Shown here: positions 17,461 to 25,862 of the stretch, piece after piece | Layout of the letters: each line of letters begins with the position of its first letter | How positions within the stretch are numbered: position 1 is the stretch's first letter | Assembly (NCBI GenBank): GCA_007745835.1 | Contig: CP036424.1 | Span: forward strand, 2,255,001-2,319,000 | Reading direction: 5' to 3' | DNA from: Planctomycetes bacterium MalM25 | Lineage (GTDB): Bacteria; Planctomycetota; Planctomycetia; Pirellulales; Lacipirellulaceae | DNA: 64,000 bases | Position numbers and translations under genes: made by a program | Notes under the pieces: generated by a model | Told to the model about the DNA's origin: nothing | The model's database searches: none | The model's input: only the letters and a program-made list of their open reading frames with translations

Positions 17461-18423
17461 CTACGGCCCTTCGCCACGGACCTCACCGCCGTCGCGGGTC
17501 GCGAGGTCTTGCAGCCGGGTCAGGTCGGTGTCGTTGACCAGGAAGCGGCAACTCCCGTCGACCAACGCGAATTGAGCGCCGCCCGGGTGGTGGCTGCCGA
17601 GGTAGAAGTCGTTCGGTTTCAGGGTGTCGATGGCGCCGGCCGGCTTCGTCGAGTCGCCCCGGAAGTAGCCGAACGTGTCGGGGGCGCCGTTGATCGGGTA
17701 GCGGACGTTCTTCACCGCGTGGAAGGTGATCTCTCTCACTTGGCGGACCGGGTTGCTGGTCCCATTCCAGATCGAGCCGATGATCCAGTACTGAAACCCG
17801 GTGAAGTAGGCCCGCTCACCGATCACGATCGTCTGCGACGTGCCATCGGTGACCTGCCCTAGCCGGACCCCTTTGCCCGGCGGCAGGGCGCCGTCGCGGA
17901 AGACGGGGCCGGAGAAAAGGTCATCGAGTCCGGGCCACACGCCGTCGTCCGTCTGGCCCGAACCGGCGATGCCGGCGTAGCTCGACCAGAGCAGACCGCG
18001 ACCGGGCTCGGTCGAGACTTCCCCCGGGCCGAGCGGCGCGCTGGGACAGACAAAGACTTTCGGCTGCTTGAACGGCCCGTCCGGGCCGCTGAATCCCCCC
18101 TGGTCGTTCGGTTCGATCGCCTCGTAGAGATCGTTCTCTTCCAGAAAGGGGAGCGCGTGTGCACGCCAGCCGAGGCTTGGGCGTCGGGGCTCGTCATGGA
18201 GTTGCGCCCCCGCGGGGAGCCGGCCGTGCGTCGACTCGTAGTTCAGCAGCGCGAGCGCCTGCTGGCGGAGCTGGTTCAGGCAGGTGCTGCGCCGCGCCGC
18301 CTCGCGGGCCGCCTGCACGGCGGGCAGCAGCAAGGCGATCAGGATCGCGATGATGGCGATCACCACCAGCAGCTCAACGAGCGTGAACGCCGGGGCGGAG
18401 CGACGTTTCGTAGCGGCGGTCAT
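17461..18423 (-). CDS. DUF1559 prepilin-like protein
   Basis: A 320-residue protein with a type IV pilin-like N terminus: a basic leader, then FTLVELLVVIAIIAILIALL and PAVQAAREAARRSTCLNQL. The body has the planctomycete DUF1559 hallmarks, NYESTHGRLPAGA, VCPSAP, GTSQTIVIGE and the C-terminal HHPGGAQFALVDGSCRF and LATRDGGEV. The residue before the processed Phe is Ala (PAFTL) rather than the usual Gly. These proteins are expected to be processed by a prepilin peptidase and to sit at the inner membrane or in pseudopilus-like fibres; their role is unknown. Its ATG overlaps the upstream gene's TGA by 4 bp, so the two are translationally coupled. Confidence 0.93.
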   Translation of the reverse strand: MTAATKRRSAPAFTLVELLVVIAIIAILIALLLPAVQAAREAARRSTCLNQLRQQALALLNYESTHGRLPAGAQLHDEPRRPSLGWRAHALPFLEENDLYEAIEPNDQGGFSGPDGPFKQPKVFVCPSAPLGPGEVSTEPGRGLLWSSYAGIAGSGQTDDGVWPGLDDLFSGPVFRDGALPPGKGVRLGQVTDGTSQTIVIGERAYFTGFQYWIIGSIWNGTSNPVRQVREITFHAVKNVRYPINGAPDTFGYFRGDSTKPAGAIDTLKPNDFYLGSHHPGGAQFALVDGSCRFLVNDTDLTRLQDLATRDGGEVRGEGP

Positions 18424-19637
18424 CCTTGACGCACACGGAAGGAAAGCGAGGCCAGACCGATCAGCACGATCGCGGCGGAGGCCGGTTCGGGGACGGGAGA
18501 GAGAGCCCGCGCGAGGGCCATCGCCGCCCCGCCGACTCCGGCGCCCTCCATCACCCCGTTGAACCAGGCGATGTCCTCGAAGTCGAACGTGTCGTCGACG
18601 CTCCCGCGGACGACGGGGTACTCGCCGAAGTAATTGAAGCGGTACTCTGTGGTGTCGAGCATCCCGAGGGCGAAGGCGTCGATGTCGGCCGCATCAAGGA
18701 TGCCCGACAGGTCCATGTCACCCAGCAGATCCTCGTAGGAGGCCATCTCGATGTTATCGACGGCCCACCAGCCATCATCGCCGGCGCCCTCCATGCCGAA
18801 CTCGATCTGCACGCCCCCGCCGCCGCTCGACATGCCGGCGATCGCGGAGTCGTTTTCCGCGGTCAGCAGGGCCAGCGCCGAGCCGGGGAGCAAGTCGGAC
18901 AGATCGAGGTACATGCGCTCGTTGCCGACGAACGGCACGTAGTTTGGATTGGGGATGTTGTTATTCCCCGCATTGTCCAACGGGTCGTTCGTCGGATTGC
19001 TCGGGTCACTGAGCTCAAAGAACGGGGCGGCCTCCCAACGCAGCAACTCGATCGTGGGGCCCCCCAGGATGTTCAGGCGGACGATGCCGGTCTGGTTGTT
19101 GCGCCCCTCCAAGCCATCAACATTCTGGCCGTCATCGCAGCAGTCTCCGCCGTTCCAGCTGGTGTCGAACTGCAATACTAAACGCGTGTCGCGATCACCG
19201 ACCTGGTCGAAATCGATGACCGGCGAGCTGATAAAGGTGTTGTAGAAGCCGAACTCGTTCGCGGGGTTGCCGAGGTCGTTCCAGGTGTCCGGGTCGGCGA
19301 CCGCGATCGTTCCCTCTCCCAGCTTGAACACGTCGCGCGCTCCGCCCGCGGCGTTCTTCCAGAAATCCTCGCGGGCGAACGACCAGCCCTTCCACTCGGG
19401 CACGCCGATCTGCGGGTTGCTCAGGCCCGGCAGTTGGTCGGCGCGGTCCCAGCCCAGAGGGGGGTCGAGCGTGAAGGCGAACGGCTCGCCGTAGGTCGGC
19501 GAGGTCTGCAGGGGCAGGCTGTCGAAGTTCTCGCTGAACAACACCGTCAGCGCGTGCGAAACGCTCGCCGACCAGGCCAGGGCCAGGGTGGCGAGGGAGG
19601 CAATCCAGAGCGATCGGGTGCTGGCGGGGCGGGGCAT
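18420..19637 (-). CDS. secreted dockerin-like / PEP-CTERM protein (405 aa)
   Basis: Residues 1-29 form a signal peptide ending ASVSHA. The mature part starts LTVLFSENFDSLPLQ, an opening common in secreted beta-sandwich proteins, and continues through a jelly-roll-like region (DTRLVLQFDTSW, WWAVDNIEM). Near the C terminus is a degenerate dockerin-like calcium segment (GDMDLSGILDAADIDAFALG). The PEP-CTERM signal closes the protein: VPEPASAAIVLIGLASLSFR, then VRQG, with only two Arg rather than an RRR run. Three Cys in DCCDDGQ and neighbours are unusual. It is co-transcribed and overlaps by 4 bp with the DUF1559 gene. The cargo function is unknown. Confidence 0.85.
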   Translation of the reverse strand: MPRPASTRSLWIASLATLALAWSASVSHALTVLFSENFDSLPLQTSPTYGEPFAFTLDPPLGWDRADQLPGLSNPQIGVPEWKGWSFAREDFWKNAAGGARDVFKLGEGTIAVADPDTWNDLGNPANEFGFYNTFISSPVIDFDQVGDRDTRLVLQFDTSWNGGDCCDDGQNVDGLEGRNNQTGIVRLNILGGPTIELLRWEAAPFFELSDPSNPTNDPLDNAGNNNIPNPNYVPFVGNERMYLDLSDLLPGSALALLTAENDSAIAGMSSGGGGVQIEFGMEGAGDDGWWAVDNIEMASYEDLLGDMDLSGILDAADIDAFALGMLDTTEYRFNYFGEYPVVRGSVDDTFDFEDIAWFNGVMEGAGVGGAAMALARALSPVPEPASAAIVLIGLASLSFRVRQG

Positions 19638-19823
19638 GGCGGGTCTTCTCGGTCAGTTGGCGGGCGCGCAGCGCGGGCGCCAGCTATTCACAATAACGTT
19701 GGCCGGCCGGCTCGCGCACGCGAGTCGGAGAAAAATTGAGCAGGGATTTGGCCCTCGCAGGCGGGGGCGGGTACTTTGGAGAGAGCGTTCTCGCCCGATC
19801 CGCCCCTCCTGGAACCGCCTCAA

Positions 19824-20825
19824 GTGCTGGGCCTCCGCCTCCGATGCGTCGCCTTGGCCACCCTCCTGGGGCTGGCCGCCGCCCCTCCGGTCGAGGGTCA
19901 GGCCCACTTTTGGTTGTCGGACAAGATGAGCGGATCGAGCGGCCCCGAGGCGCCCTCGTCGAGTCTGAGCGTCGGGGACACGAAGACCTATTACCTGTGG
20001 GGCCGACCGACCGACGGCCGCCAGTTCGAGGCGATCTCGCTCAACGTCGTCGCTTCGGCGACCGGCATCGATTTTGTGGACGGGTCGTACGTCTTCCACA
20101 ACGAGATCAGCGGCTCGGTCGATCGCTTCGAGCACACCCGCGACTCGTCGACGACGCCCGACCTGGAGTCCTTCGCCAGCGATATCGAAGTCGGCTTTGG
20201 CGCCGTGGACGCCCTGCTTGGCATCAACGCCTTCACTCAGAACGACTCGGCGGCGTACCGCGGCATGGGCCCGACCTGTGCCGACGGCGAGACCGCGTGC
20301 GAGATCGCCGCGGACGGCCAACCCGCCTGGCTGATCGCGACCTTCAACGTGGCGGCGGTCTCCGCGGGCTCGGTCGACCTCTACCTGCAGATCGGCGATC
20401 GGGGCATCCTCGAACGAGAGATGGCGGAGGGCGACTACGACATGGCGGGCGAGACCGAGAACGCCGACCACACCGTCTGGGCCGACAGCTACGGCTCCAC
20501 CACACTGCTCGCCGCCGACGGGACGGGCGACGGCGTCGTCGATGCGGCGGACTACACGGTTTGGCGTGACCATAGCGGCGATCTCTCCACGATCCTCTCG
20601 TTCGGGGACACCAGTGTCCGATTCGGAGTCGATGCGGGCGCGAGCAACGAGCCGGCGCACAGCGCCTCGACCGATCGCGAGCTCAACCTCCCCGGGGATG
20701 ACCCCGACGTGACGCTCACGATCTCGGCTCCGGCCGTATCGGTTCCTGAGCCCTCGGCGGCCTTGTTAGCGCTCGGTGCAGGGCTTATCAGCAGCGGGCG
20801 CCGCCGCCCGACACGCCGGCGATAA
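19824..20825 (+). CDS. secreted dockerin-like / PEP-CTERM protein (333 aa)
   Basis: I choose the GTG at 19824, which begins a good signal peptide (VLGLRLRCVALATLLGLAAA, cleavage near GQA). A TTG 48 bp upstream is also in frame but adds poor sequence. The mature protein has a cohesin-like or beta-sandwich appearance (LSVGDTKTYYLWGRP, FEAISLNVVASATGIDF, WLIATFNVAA). One dockerin-like cassette, [20 protein letters not shown], follows. The C terminus is a PEP-CTERM signal (VPEPSAALLALGAGLISSGR plus an Arg-rich end). The stop is 10 bp from the stop of the convergent sigma factor gene. Confidence 0.82.
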   Translation: MLGLRLRCVALATLLGLAAAPPVEGQAHFWLSDKMSGSSGPEAPSSSLSVGDTKTYYLWGRPTDGRQFEAISLNVVASATGIDFVDGSYVFHNEISGSVDRFEHTRDSSTTPDLESFASDIEVGFGAVDALLGINAFTQNDSAAYRGMGPTCADGETACEIAADGQPAWLIATFNVAAVSAGSVDLYLQIGDRGILEREMAEGDYDMAGETENADHTVWADSYGSTTLLAADGTGDGVVDAADYTVWRDHSGDLSTILSFGDTSVRFGVDAGASNEPAHSASTDRELNLPGDDPDVTLTISAPAVSVPEPSAALLALGAGLISSGRRRPTRRR

Positions 20826-20835
20826 AAAAGGGCTC

Positions 20836-21462
20836 TTAGGTCGCCTCGGACTCGGCCGCGGGCGCCCAGCAGGCGCGGATCAGGCCGAGCTTCCGCTCGA
20901 TGGTCCGCTCGACCACGCCCAACTCGGTCGCGATCTCGGCGCTGGTCCAACCCTCGAGCTTGCGGCCGGCGATCCGGCGGAGCGTGTCGTCGGGAAGCGA
21001 GTCCATCAGCCGCCGCATCTCCTCCTCCATGGCGACGACGAAATCGGGCCCCAGGTCATCGCCCGAGGGGTCGAACGAGGGCGTGCCCGAGTCCTCATCG
21101 CCCGGCCCGATGCCGAGCCGGGGCTGCCCACCCCCCCGCTTCTTGGCGGTCTGTTTCTGCCGCTCGTTGATCGCCTTGCGGGCGGTGATCTTCGCGAGGA
21201 GGGACCAGAGGTTTGATCGGTCGTGCAGCTGGGGGAAGCGGTCTCGCTCGAAGCCGTGGAAGAGGCTCTGCATGGCGCTGATGGCGACGTCTTCCTCGTC
21301 GGCGGGGCCCTTGGGCAGGCCCCCCAGCTTGGTGCGGGCCAGGGCGACGATCCGGCGGAAGTAACGGTCCCAGAGTTCCCGCTGGGCCACGGAGTCCTCC
21401 CCCTCCTGGAGCTCGGCGATCCACTGCGTGACCGATCCGCGAGAAGTCTCGGAGTCGTGCAT
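20836..21462 (-). CDS. ECF-type RNA polymerase sigma factor
   Basis: A 208-residue sigma-70-like factor. Region 2 is seen in ELWDRYFRRIVALARTKL and EEDVAISAMQSLFHGFERDR, and region 4 helix-turn-helix in RRIAGRKLEGWTSAEIATEL and VVERTIERKLGLIRACW. A linker rich in Gly/Asp/Ser separates them. The group is frequent in planctomycetes, often working with Ser/Thr kinases rather than classical anti-sigma factors. No anti-sigma gene is adjacent. Targets are unknown. The start at 21462 leaves a 251-bp divergent region shared with the small PEP-CTERM gene. Confidence 0.9.
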   Translation of the reverse strand: MHDSETSRGSVTQWIAELQEGEDSVAQRELWDRYFRRIVALARTKLGGLPKGPADEEDVAISAMQSLFHGFERDRFPQLHDRSNLWSLLAKITARKAINERQKQTAKKRGGGQPRLGIGPGDEDSGTPSFDPSGDDLGPDFVVAMEEEMRRLMDSLPDDTLRRIAGRKLEGWTSAEIATELGVVERTIERKLGLIRACWAPAAESEAT

Positions 21463-21713
21463 CGCGACCGTGCGTGCTAGGGGGAAGGAGATAATCAGGC
21501 GGCGAACCGCAGGAAGTCGTGTTCGTCGTCTTCTCTAGTTTCGTCCCCTAAAGCCCTGCTATGCAAGCACATACGAGACCGTTTTGTGAATTTCTCGCGC
21601 GTATGTCGGGCCATTTCGGAGATCTTTGATAGGCTGATGTTCGTGGGCCATGCCCTCGAACGACACCCCTTGATTGCTACCCCCCCGGCACGATTGCCCC
21701 GAAGGAAGGATCC

Positions 21714-21983
21714 ATGTTCATTCTACGCTTGCTCTGTGTGGCGACCCTGCTGGTCGCTTCGCTGGGAGCCCTCGAAGCGTCCGCGTCGGAGCTGGACGCT
21801 CCCTTGGTCACTAAGGAGGCCCTCGATGGCTTGCCTTTGACCGCTCCTCTGGAGCTTTCCGACGAGGTCTCGCTTGAGACCGACCAAGCGGAAGAGGCCC
21901 CGATGATCCCTGAGCCAGCCGGCATCGCCCTGATCGGCGGGGGACTGCTCGCGATGGTCGTGTTGCGACGCCGCTTCGGCTGA
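21714..21983 (+). CDS. minimal acidic PEP-CTERM peptide (89 aa)
   Basis: The whole protein is a signal peptide (LLCVATLLVASLGALEASA), about 45 acidic residues (SELDAPLVTKEALDGLPL and LSDEVSLETDQAEEAP) and a PEP-CTERM signal (IPEPAGIALIGGGLLAMVVL, then RRRFG). After both cleavages only a short acidic peptide would remain. An AAGGA ribosome-binding site lies about 6 bp before the ATG (CGAAGGAAGGATCC). It is a single-gene unit: its terminator at 22013-22049 is strong. Tiny PEP-CTERM proteins have been proposed as matrix components; this one has no recognisable domain. Confidence 0.78.
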   Translation: MFILRLLCVATLLVASLGALEASASELDAPLVTKEALDGLPLTAPLELSDEVSLETDQAEEAPMIPEPAGIALIGGGLLAMVVLRRRFG

Positions 21984-22012
21984 TCGCCTGATCGAGACAA
22001 CTCAAACAACCA

Positions 22013-22049
22013 GCCGGGCCGGTCTGTCACAGACCGGCCCGGCTTTTTT
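22013..22049 (+). terminator. intrinsic terminator after the small PEP-CTERM gene
   Basis: A perfect 14-bp stem (22013-22026 with 22030-22043, GCCGGGCCGGTCTG) closes a TCA loop and is followed by six T residues. It is one of the clearest intrinsic terminators in the window. Confidence 0.93.
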
Positions 22050-22189
22050 ATTGCGATTAAGCAAAAGCGGGGACAGGCGTGTCGGGCTTGGGCGCTCGTT
22101 GCGGATTGGCCGTTTGTCAGGGGGGCCACGAAGGCCCGCCGCCGCCAAGCAGCCTCTCTGCTCCTGTTCCAATCCAAGCGAGGTGTCCC

Positions 22190-23719
22190 GTGGTTCTCTC
22201 TCGTACAAGCTGGCTGAAAGCCGCCGCCGCCGCCCTCTGCGGCCTGCTCCCGACCGCCACCGCGGTCGCCTACACGCCCGTGCCGGTCTCTGGCGCAGCG
22301 ATCCCCGGGCCCGGCATGCTGCCGGCCGACATGGTCTGGGGTAAAGAGTATTCGCACGACCTGGATGTCACCGGAGGCCCGGGCGCCCCGCTTCCCGATC
22401 CCGAGCAGGTCATCTTGTGGGATGGTGGCGGCGGGACCGCCGACGGGGTCGATTACAGTGGCGCCCGGCCCAACTTCCCCATGGACCGCCAGGTCGATGC
22501 GATCGCCAACACCCGCGACGCCCTTTACAACGAGCTCCGCCGCGACGAGGCGGGCCTCGCCTTCTCGCACGACGACGAGATCATCGCCTTCACCCCCGCC
22601 GGCCCCACTCCGGTGACGCTCCCCAGCGCCGGACCGCTACCGCTGCCCAGCGGGATGGTGATCGGCGGGACCGGTGAGTTGAGCATCGAGTACGCGGGCG
22701 CCTTTGTCGGCCCCGCCGCTCTGGACATCTGGGCCAAGCAGCCCGAGATCGACAGCCGTTCGACCGTCGATGGTTTCCCGATGCCGCGCGACGTGGACGG
22801 CGTCGAGGTCTGGGGCCCGGAGCCGGGCGAAGCCAACGAGGGCTTCCGGGGCGACGCCGATAAGTACTCGCTCGAGATCGACTACGAGTCGGGCTTCTCG
22901 GTCTGGAACGCCTCGGGCACGCCGTACCTGCCGCACGCGGCGGTGGTGTCGGCGATCGAGTCGCTGCTCGGCCCGGTCCCCGACGAGGCCTTCCTGCCGT
23001 TCGACGAGGTCCGCGGCCGCGATGCGGTCAACCTCGACGCCTTGATGGTCCACGACCTTGTGGGCAGCCCCCAGCAGTTCAACTTCGAAGGGGGCCCGAT
23101 CGGCGGTCCGGACGGCGAGCCGCTCGTCGACCAGGAGGGTACGCCGATCGAACCGAATCAGGAGGGCGACTCGATCATCTTCAGCATCCGCCAGATGATG
23201 CTCCCGGGCGGTGGCTACTACGCCACGGGCAGCGAGCTTTTCGTGCTCGACTCGTTCGGCGGCGCCAGCTACCTGGTCCACGGCGGTCACAAGTGGGACT
23301 CGGCCTTCGCCCTCAGCGAGCTGTCGCTCAGCGGACTGGTCCTTGAGGACCAAGATGTCCAGATCGAGCACGCCGTGATCGACATCAACGCGATCGAAGC
23401 GATCGGCGATATCGACGATGGCCCGAGCGTCCTGCCCGGCGATTACAACCTGGACGGCAAGGTCGACGCGGCGGACTACACCGTCTGGCGTGACACGGAC
23501 GGCTCCGTGGGCGTCGGCCTCGCCGCCGACGGCGACGGCGATGGCGACGTGGATGTCGATGATTACCTCGTGTGGAAAGGTAACTACGGCGCCATGGCGA
23601 TGTCGCCGGCGATGGCCCCGGGCTCGTTCGCGGTCGCTTCGGCGGTGCCGGAGCCGACTGCCGCCGCCTTGGTTGTTCTCGCCCTGGGCGGGGTCGCTCT
23701 GCGTCGCCGCGAAGGTTGA
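22190..23719 (+). CDS. secreted dockerin-like / PEP-CTERM protein (509 aa)
   Basis: I start at the GTG at 22190, 5 bp after a GAGGTG ribosome-binding site; it gives a signal peptide (WLKAAAAALCGLLPTATAVA). The mature part of about 400 residues matches no family I recognise. It contains SFGGASYLVHGGHKWDSAFA and several Asp-rich turns. A full two-loop dockerin-like cassette follows ([19 protein letters not shown], then ADGDGDGDVDVDDYLVWKGN), and the protein ends with PEP-CTERM: VPEPTAAALVVLALGGVALR plus RREG. Calcium-dependent folding of the cassette is expected. The gene lies between two strong terminators, so it is monocistronic. Confidence 0.87.
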   Translation: MVLSRTSWLKAAAAALCGLLPTATAVAYTPVPVSGAAIPGPGMLPADMVWGKEYSHDLDVTGGPGAPLPDPEQVILWDGGGGTADGVDYSGARPNFPMDRQVDAIANTRDALYNELRRDEAGLAFSHDDEIIAFTPAGPTPVTLPSAGPLPLPSGMVIGGTGELSIEYAGAFVGPAALDIWAKQPEIDSRSTVDGFPMPRDVDGVEVWGPEPGEANEGFRGDADKYSLEIDYESGFSVWNASGTPYLPHAAVVSAIESLLGPVPDEAFLPFDEVRGRDAVNLDALMVHDLVGSPQQFNFEGGPIGGPDGEPLVDQEGTPIEPNQEGDSIIFSIRQMMLPGGGYYATGSELFVLDSFGGASYLVHGGHKWDSAFALSELSLSGLVLEDQDVQIEHAVIDINAIEAIGDIDDGPSVLPGDYNLDGKVDAADYTVWRDTDGSVGVGLAADGDGDGDVDVDDYLVWKGNYGAMAMSPAMAPGSFAVASAVPEPTAAALVVLALGGVALRRREG

Positions 23720-23748
23720 CTCGCTCGCGTCGCGAGCCAACCCGTCGA

Positions 23749-23790
23749 GCATGGGCCGTTCCTCAAAAGAGGAGCGGCCCATGCTTTTTT
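23749..23790 (+). terminator. intrinsic terminator
   Basis: A 16-bp stem (23749-23764 with 23769-23784) with one G-U pair and an AAAA loop is followed by six T residues. It terminates the upstream PEP-CTERM gene. Confidence 0.93.
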
Positions 23791-23836
23791 GCGCATCCCA
23801 ATCTCGGCGGTGCGGCGGGAGCATCCTTCACGGAGG

Positions 23837-23860
23837 GAGCCGTAGCGGCTAGCCTTAGGG
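23837..23860. repeat. degraded single arm of the GAGCCG..GCTAGCCT repeat
   Basis: This 24-bp stretch starts GAGCCGTAGCGGCTAGCCTT and resembles one arm of the inverted repeat at 17365-17443 (GAGCCGAAGGCGCTAGCCTC). The opposite arm is missing. It lies in the leader of the DUF4914 gene. Confidence 0.45.
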
Positions 23861-23901
23861 TTCTTCTGTCAGGCGATCCTTCGGACCTAGAGAACTTCGC
23901 G

Positions 23902-25836
23902 ATGCCGTTGAAAGAGCTCCCCGGACTGACTCTATCCAACAGCGCCATGTCCGTGCTCGAAGCGGCCGAGGCGGAGGGTCGGCTGCACCTGGCCGGCTCG
24001 GTTGAGGAACTGGTCGCCCTGGCGACGCCCGACGCTTCGCTCGGGCTGGGCGAAGCGGGACCGGATGGGGTCTACACGGTCGGTTACGACGTGGAGGGGC
24101 GCGGCTTCGTGCCCGAGGCCGAGGTCTGCCAGGTTCGCAACGGCGTTGCCGCTAACTACCTCGAAGCGTACATGCGCCGGCGCGATCCGAATTGCATGGT
24201 GGTTGGTGACAGTCGCGCCACCGACAAGCCGACCTTCGAGGGCCGCTTCAACGAGTCGTTCGACGGCCTCCGCGAGGAGACACTCGACTGGCTCAAGACC
24301 CAGCCGATCGCCTGCTTCTTCTTCCGATCGGGCCTGCCCGACGAGCCGCTCAACGCGGTCGCCATCGCCCCGGCCAACGCGGGCTTCTTCGCGCTCGGGC
24401 TCGCGATGTTGCAGGGCATCGTGCCCCTGGACGAGATCCGCGAGGCGGGCAGCGATTACCACCACGGCGCGGTGGTCTACGTCGCCCCGCCGTTCCGCCA
24501 CACGCACTTCGACGGCGGCCAAGTGGTGGTGCACAACCGCCGGTTCGAGGAAGAGATCGGGCTGCACGAGCTGTTCAGCTACAACCTCTACCCAGGGCCC
24601 TCGGCCAAGAAGGGCGTCTACGGCATGCTGCTCACGCTCGGCGAACGGCACGAGCACCCCTGGACCACGGCGCACTGCTCGACCGTCGAGGTGATGACCC
24701 CGTACGAGAACGCCACCGTGATCATGCACGAGGGCGCCTCGGGTGGCGGCAAGAGCGAGATGCTCGAGCAGATGCACCGCGAGGCGGACGGCACGCTGCT
24801 GCTGGGCGAGAACCTCGTCACCGACGACGCCCGCAAGCTCACGCTGCCGCGCGGCTGCGACCTGCGCCCGGTGACCGACGACATGGCCCTCTGCCACCCG
24901 TCGTTGCAGAAGACCGACCAGCGCAAGCTCTCGCTCATCGACGCCGAGAACGCCTGGTTCCTCCGCGTGAACCACATCGACAAGTACGGCACCGACCCGC
25001 ACAACGAGGCCCTCACCTGCAACCCGCCCGGGCCGTTGCTGTTCCTCAACATCGACGCGAAGCCGGGCGCGACCGCCCTCATCTGGGAGCACACCCAGGA
25101 CGAGCCGGGCGTCCCCTGCCCGAACCCGCGCGTCGTGGTGCCCCGCCAGTACGTGCCGGGCGTGATCAGCGACTCGGTCACGGTCGACATCCGCAGCTTC
25201 GGCGTTCGCTGCCCGCCGTGCACGGGGGACAAGCCGACCTACGGCATCATGGGCCTGTTCCACGTGCTGCCGCCGTCGCTCGCTTGGCTGTGGCGCCTGG
25301 TCGCCCCGCGCGGCCACGGCAACCCGTCGATCGTCGATCAGGGGGGCATGCAGTCGGAGGGGGTCGGTTCCTTCTGGCCCTTCGCCACCGGCCGAAAGGT
25401 CGATCAGGCGAACATCCTGCTCGATCAGGTGATGCAGACCGACGACACCCAGTTTGTGCTCATCCCCAACCAGCACGTCGGGTGCTGGAAGGTCGGCTTC
25501 GCCCCGCAGTGGATCGCCCGTGAGTACCTGGCCCGCCGCGGCTCGGCCAAGTTCCGCACCTCGGACCTGAAGTCATCGCGTTGCCCGCTGCTGGGCTACC
25601 ACAAGGAGACCCTTCAGGTCGAAGGCCAGACCATCGGCAAGTGGTTCATGGACGTGTCCGCACAGCCCGAGGTGGGCGAGGCGGCGTACGACGAGGGCGC
25701 CGCCATCCTGACGGCGTTCTTCCACAAGCAGCTGAACGAGTTCCTGGTCGACGACCTCCGCCCGCTCGGCAAGGAGATCATCCAGGCGTGCCTCGATGGC
25801 GCGACGCCGGACGAGTACGCCAAACTCGGTGGCTGA
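23902..25836 (+). CDS. DUF4914 family, PEP-carboxykinase-like ATPase
   Basis: A 644-residue cytosolic protein. The central phosphate loop EGASGGGKSEM (Walker A at about 278-285) and DPHNEALTCNPPGPLLFLNI are reminiscent of PEP carboxykinase-type P-loops, and the whole matches the uncharacterised DUF4914 family known from planctomycetes and a few other phyla. Other conserved-looking blocks are HEHPWTTAHCSTVEVMTPYE, HVLPPSLAWLWRLVAPRGHG and PNQHVGCWKVGFAPQW. The actual reaction is not established. The ATG at 23902 is selected because good coding sequence starts there. It converges with a GH29 gene across 26 bp and shares no obvious pathway with it. Confidence 0.75.
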   Translation: MPLKELPGLTLSNSAMSVLEAAEAEGRLHLAGSVEELVALATPDASLGLGEAGPDGVYTVGYDVEGRGFVPEAEVCQVRNGVAANYLEAYMRRRDPNCMVVGDSRATDKPTFEGRFNESFDGLREETLDWLKTQPIACFFFRSGLPDEPLNAVAIAPANAGFFALGLAMLQGIVPLDEIREAGSDYHHGAVVYVAPPFRHTHFDGGQVVVHNRRFEEEIGLHELFSYNLYPGPSAKKGVYGMLLTLGERHEHPWTTAHCSTVEVMTPYENATVIMHEGASGGGKSEMLEQMHREADGTLLLGENLVTDDARKLTLPRGCDLRPVTDDMALCHPSLQKTDQRKLSLIDAENAWFLRVNHIDKYGTDPHNEALTCNPPGPLLFLNIDAKPGATALIWEHTQDEPGVPCPNPRVVVPRQYVPGVISDSVTVDIRSFGVRCPPCTGDKPTYGIMGLFHVLPPSLAWLWRLVAPRGHGNPSIVDQGGMQSEGVGSFWPFATGRKVDQANILLDQVMQTDDTQFVLIPNQHVGCWKVGFAPQWIAREYLARRGSAKFRTSDLKSSRCPLLGYHKETLQVEGQTIGKWFMDVSAQPEVGEAAYDEGAAILTAFFHKQLNEFLVDDLRPLGKEIIQACLDGATPDEYAKLGG

Positions 25837-25862
25837 TCCGGCGGCCGACGCCCCGTCCGTTG

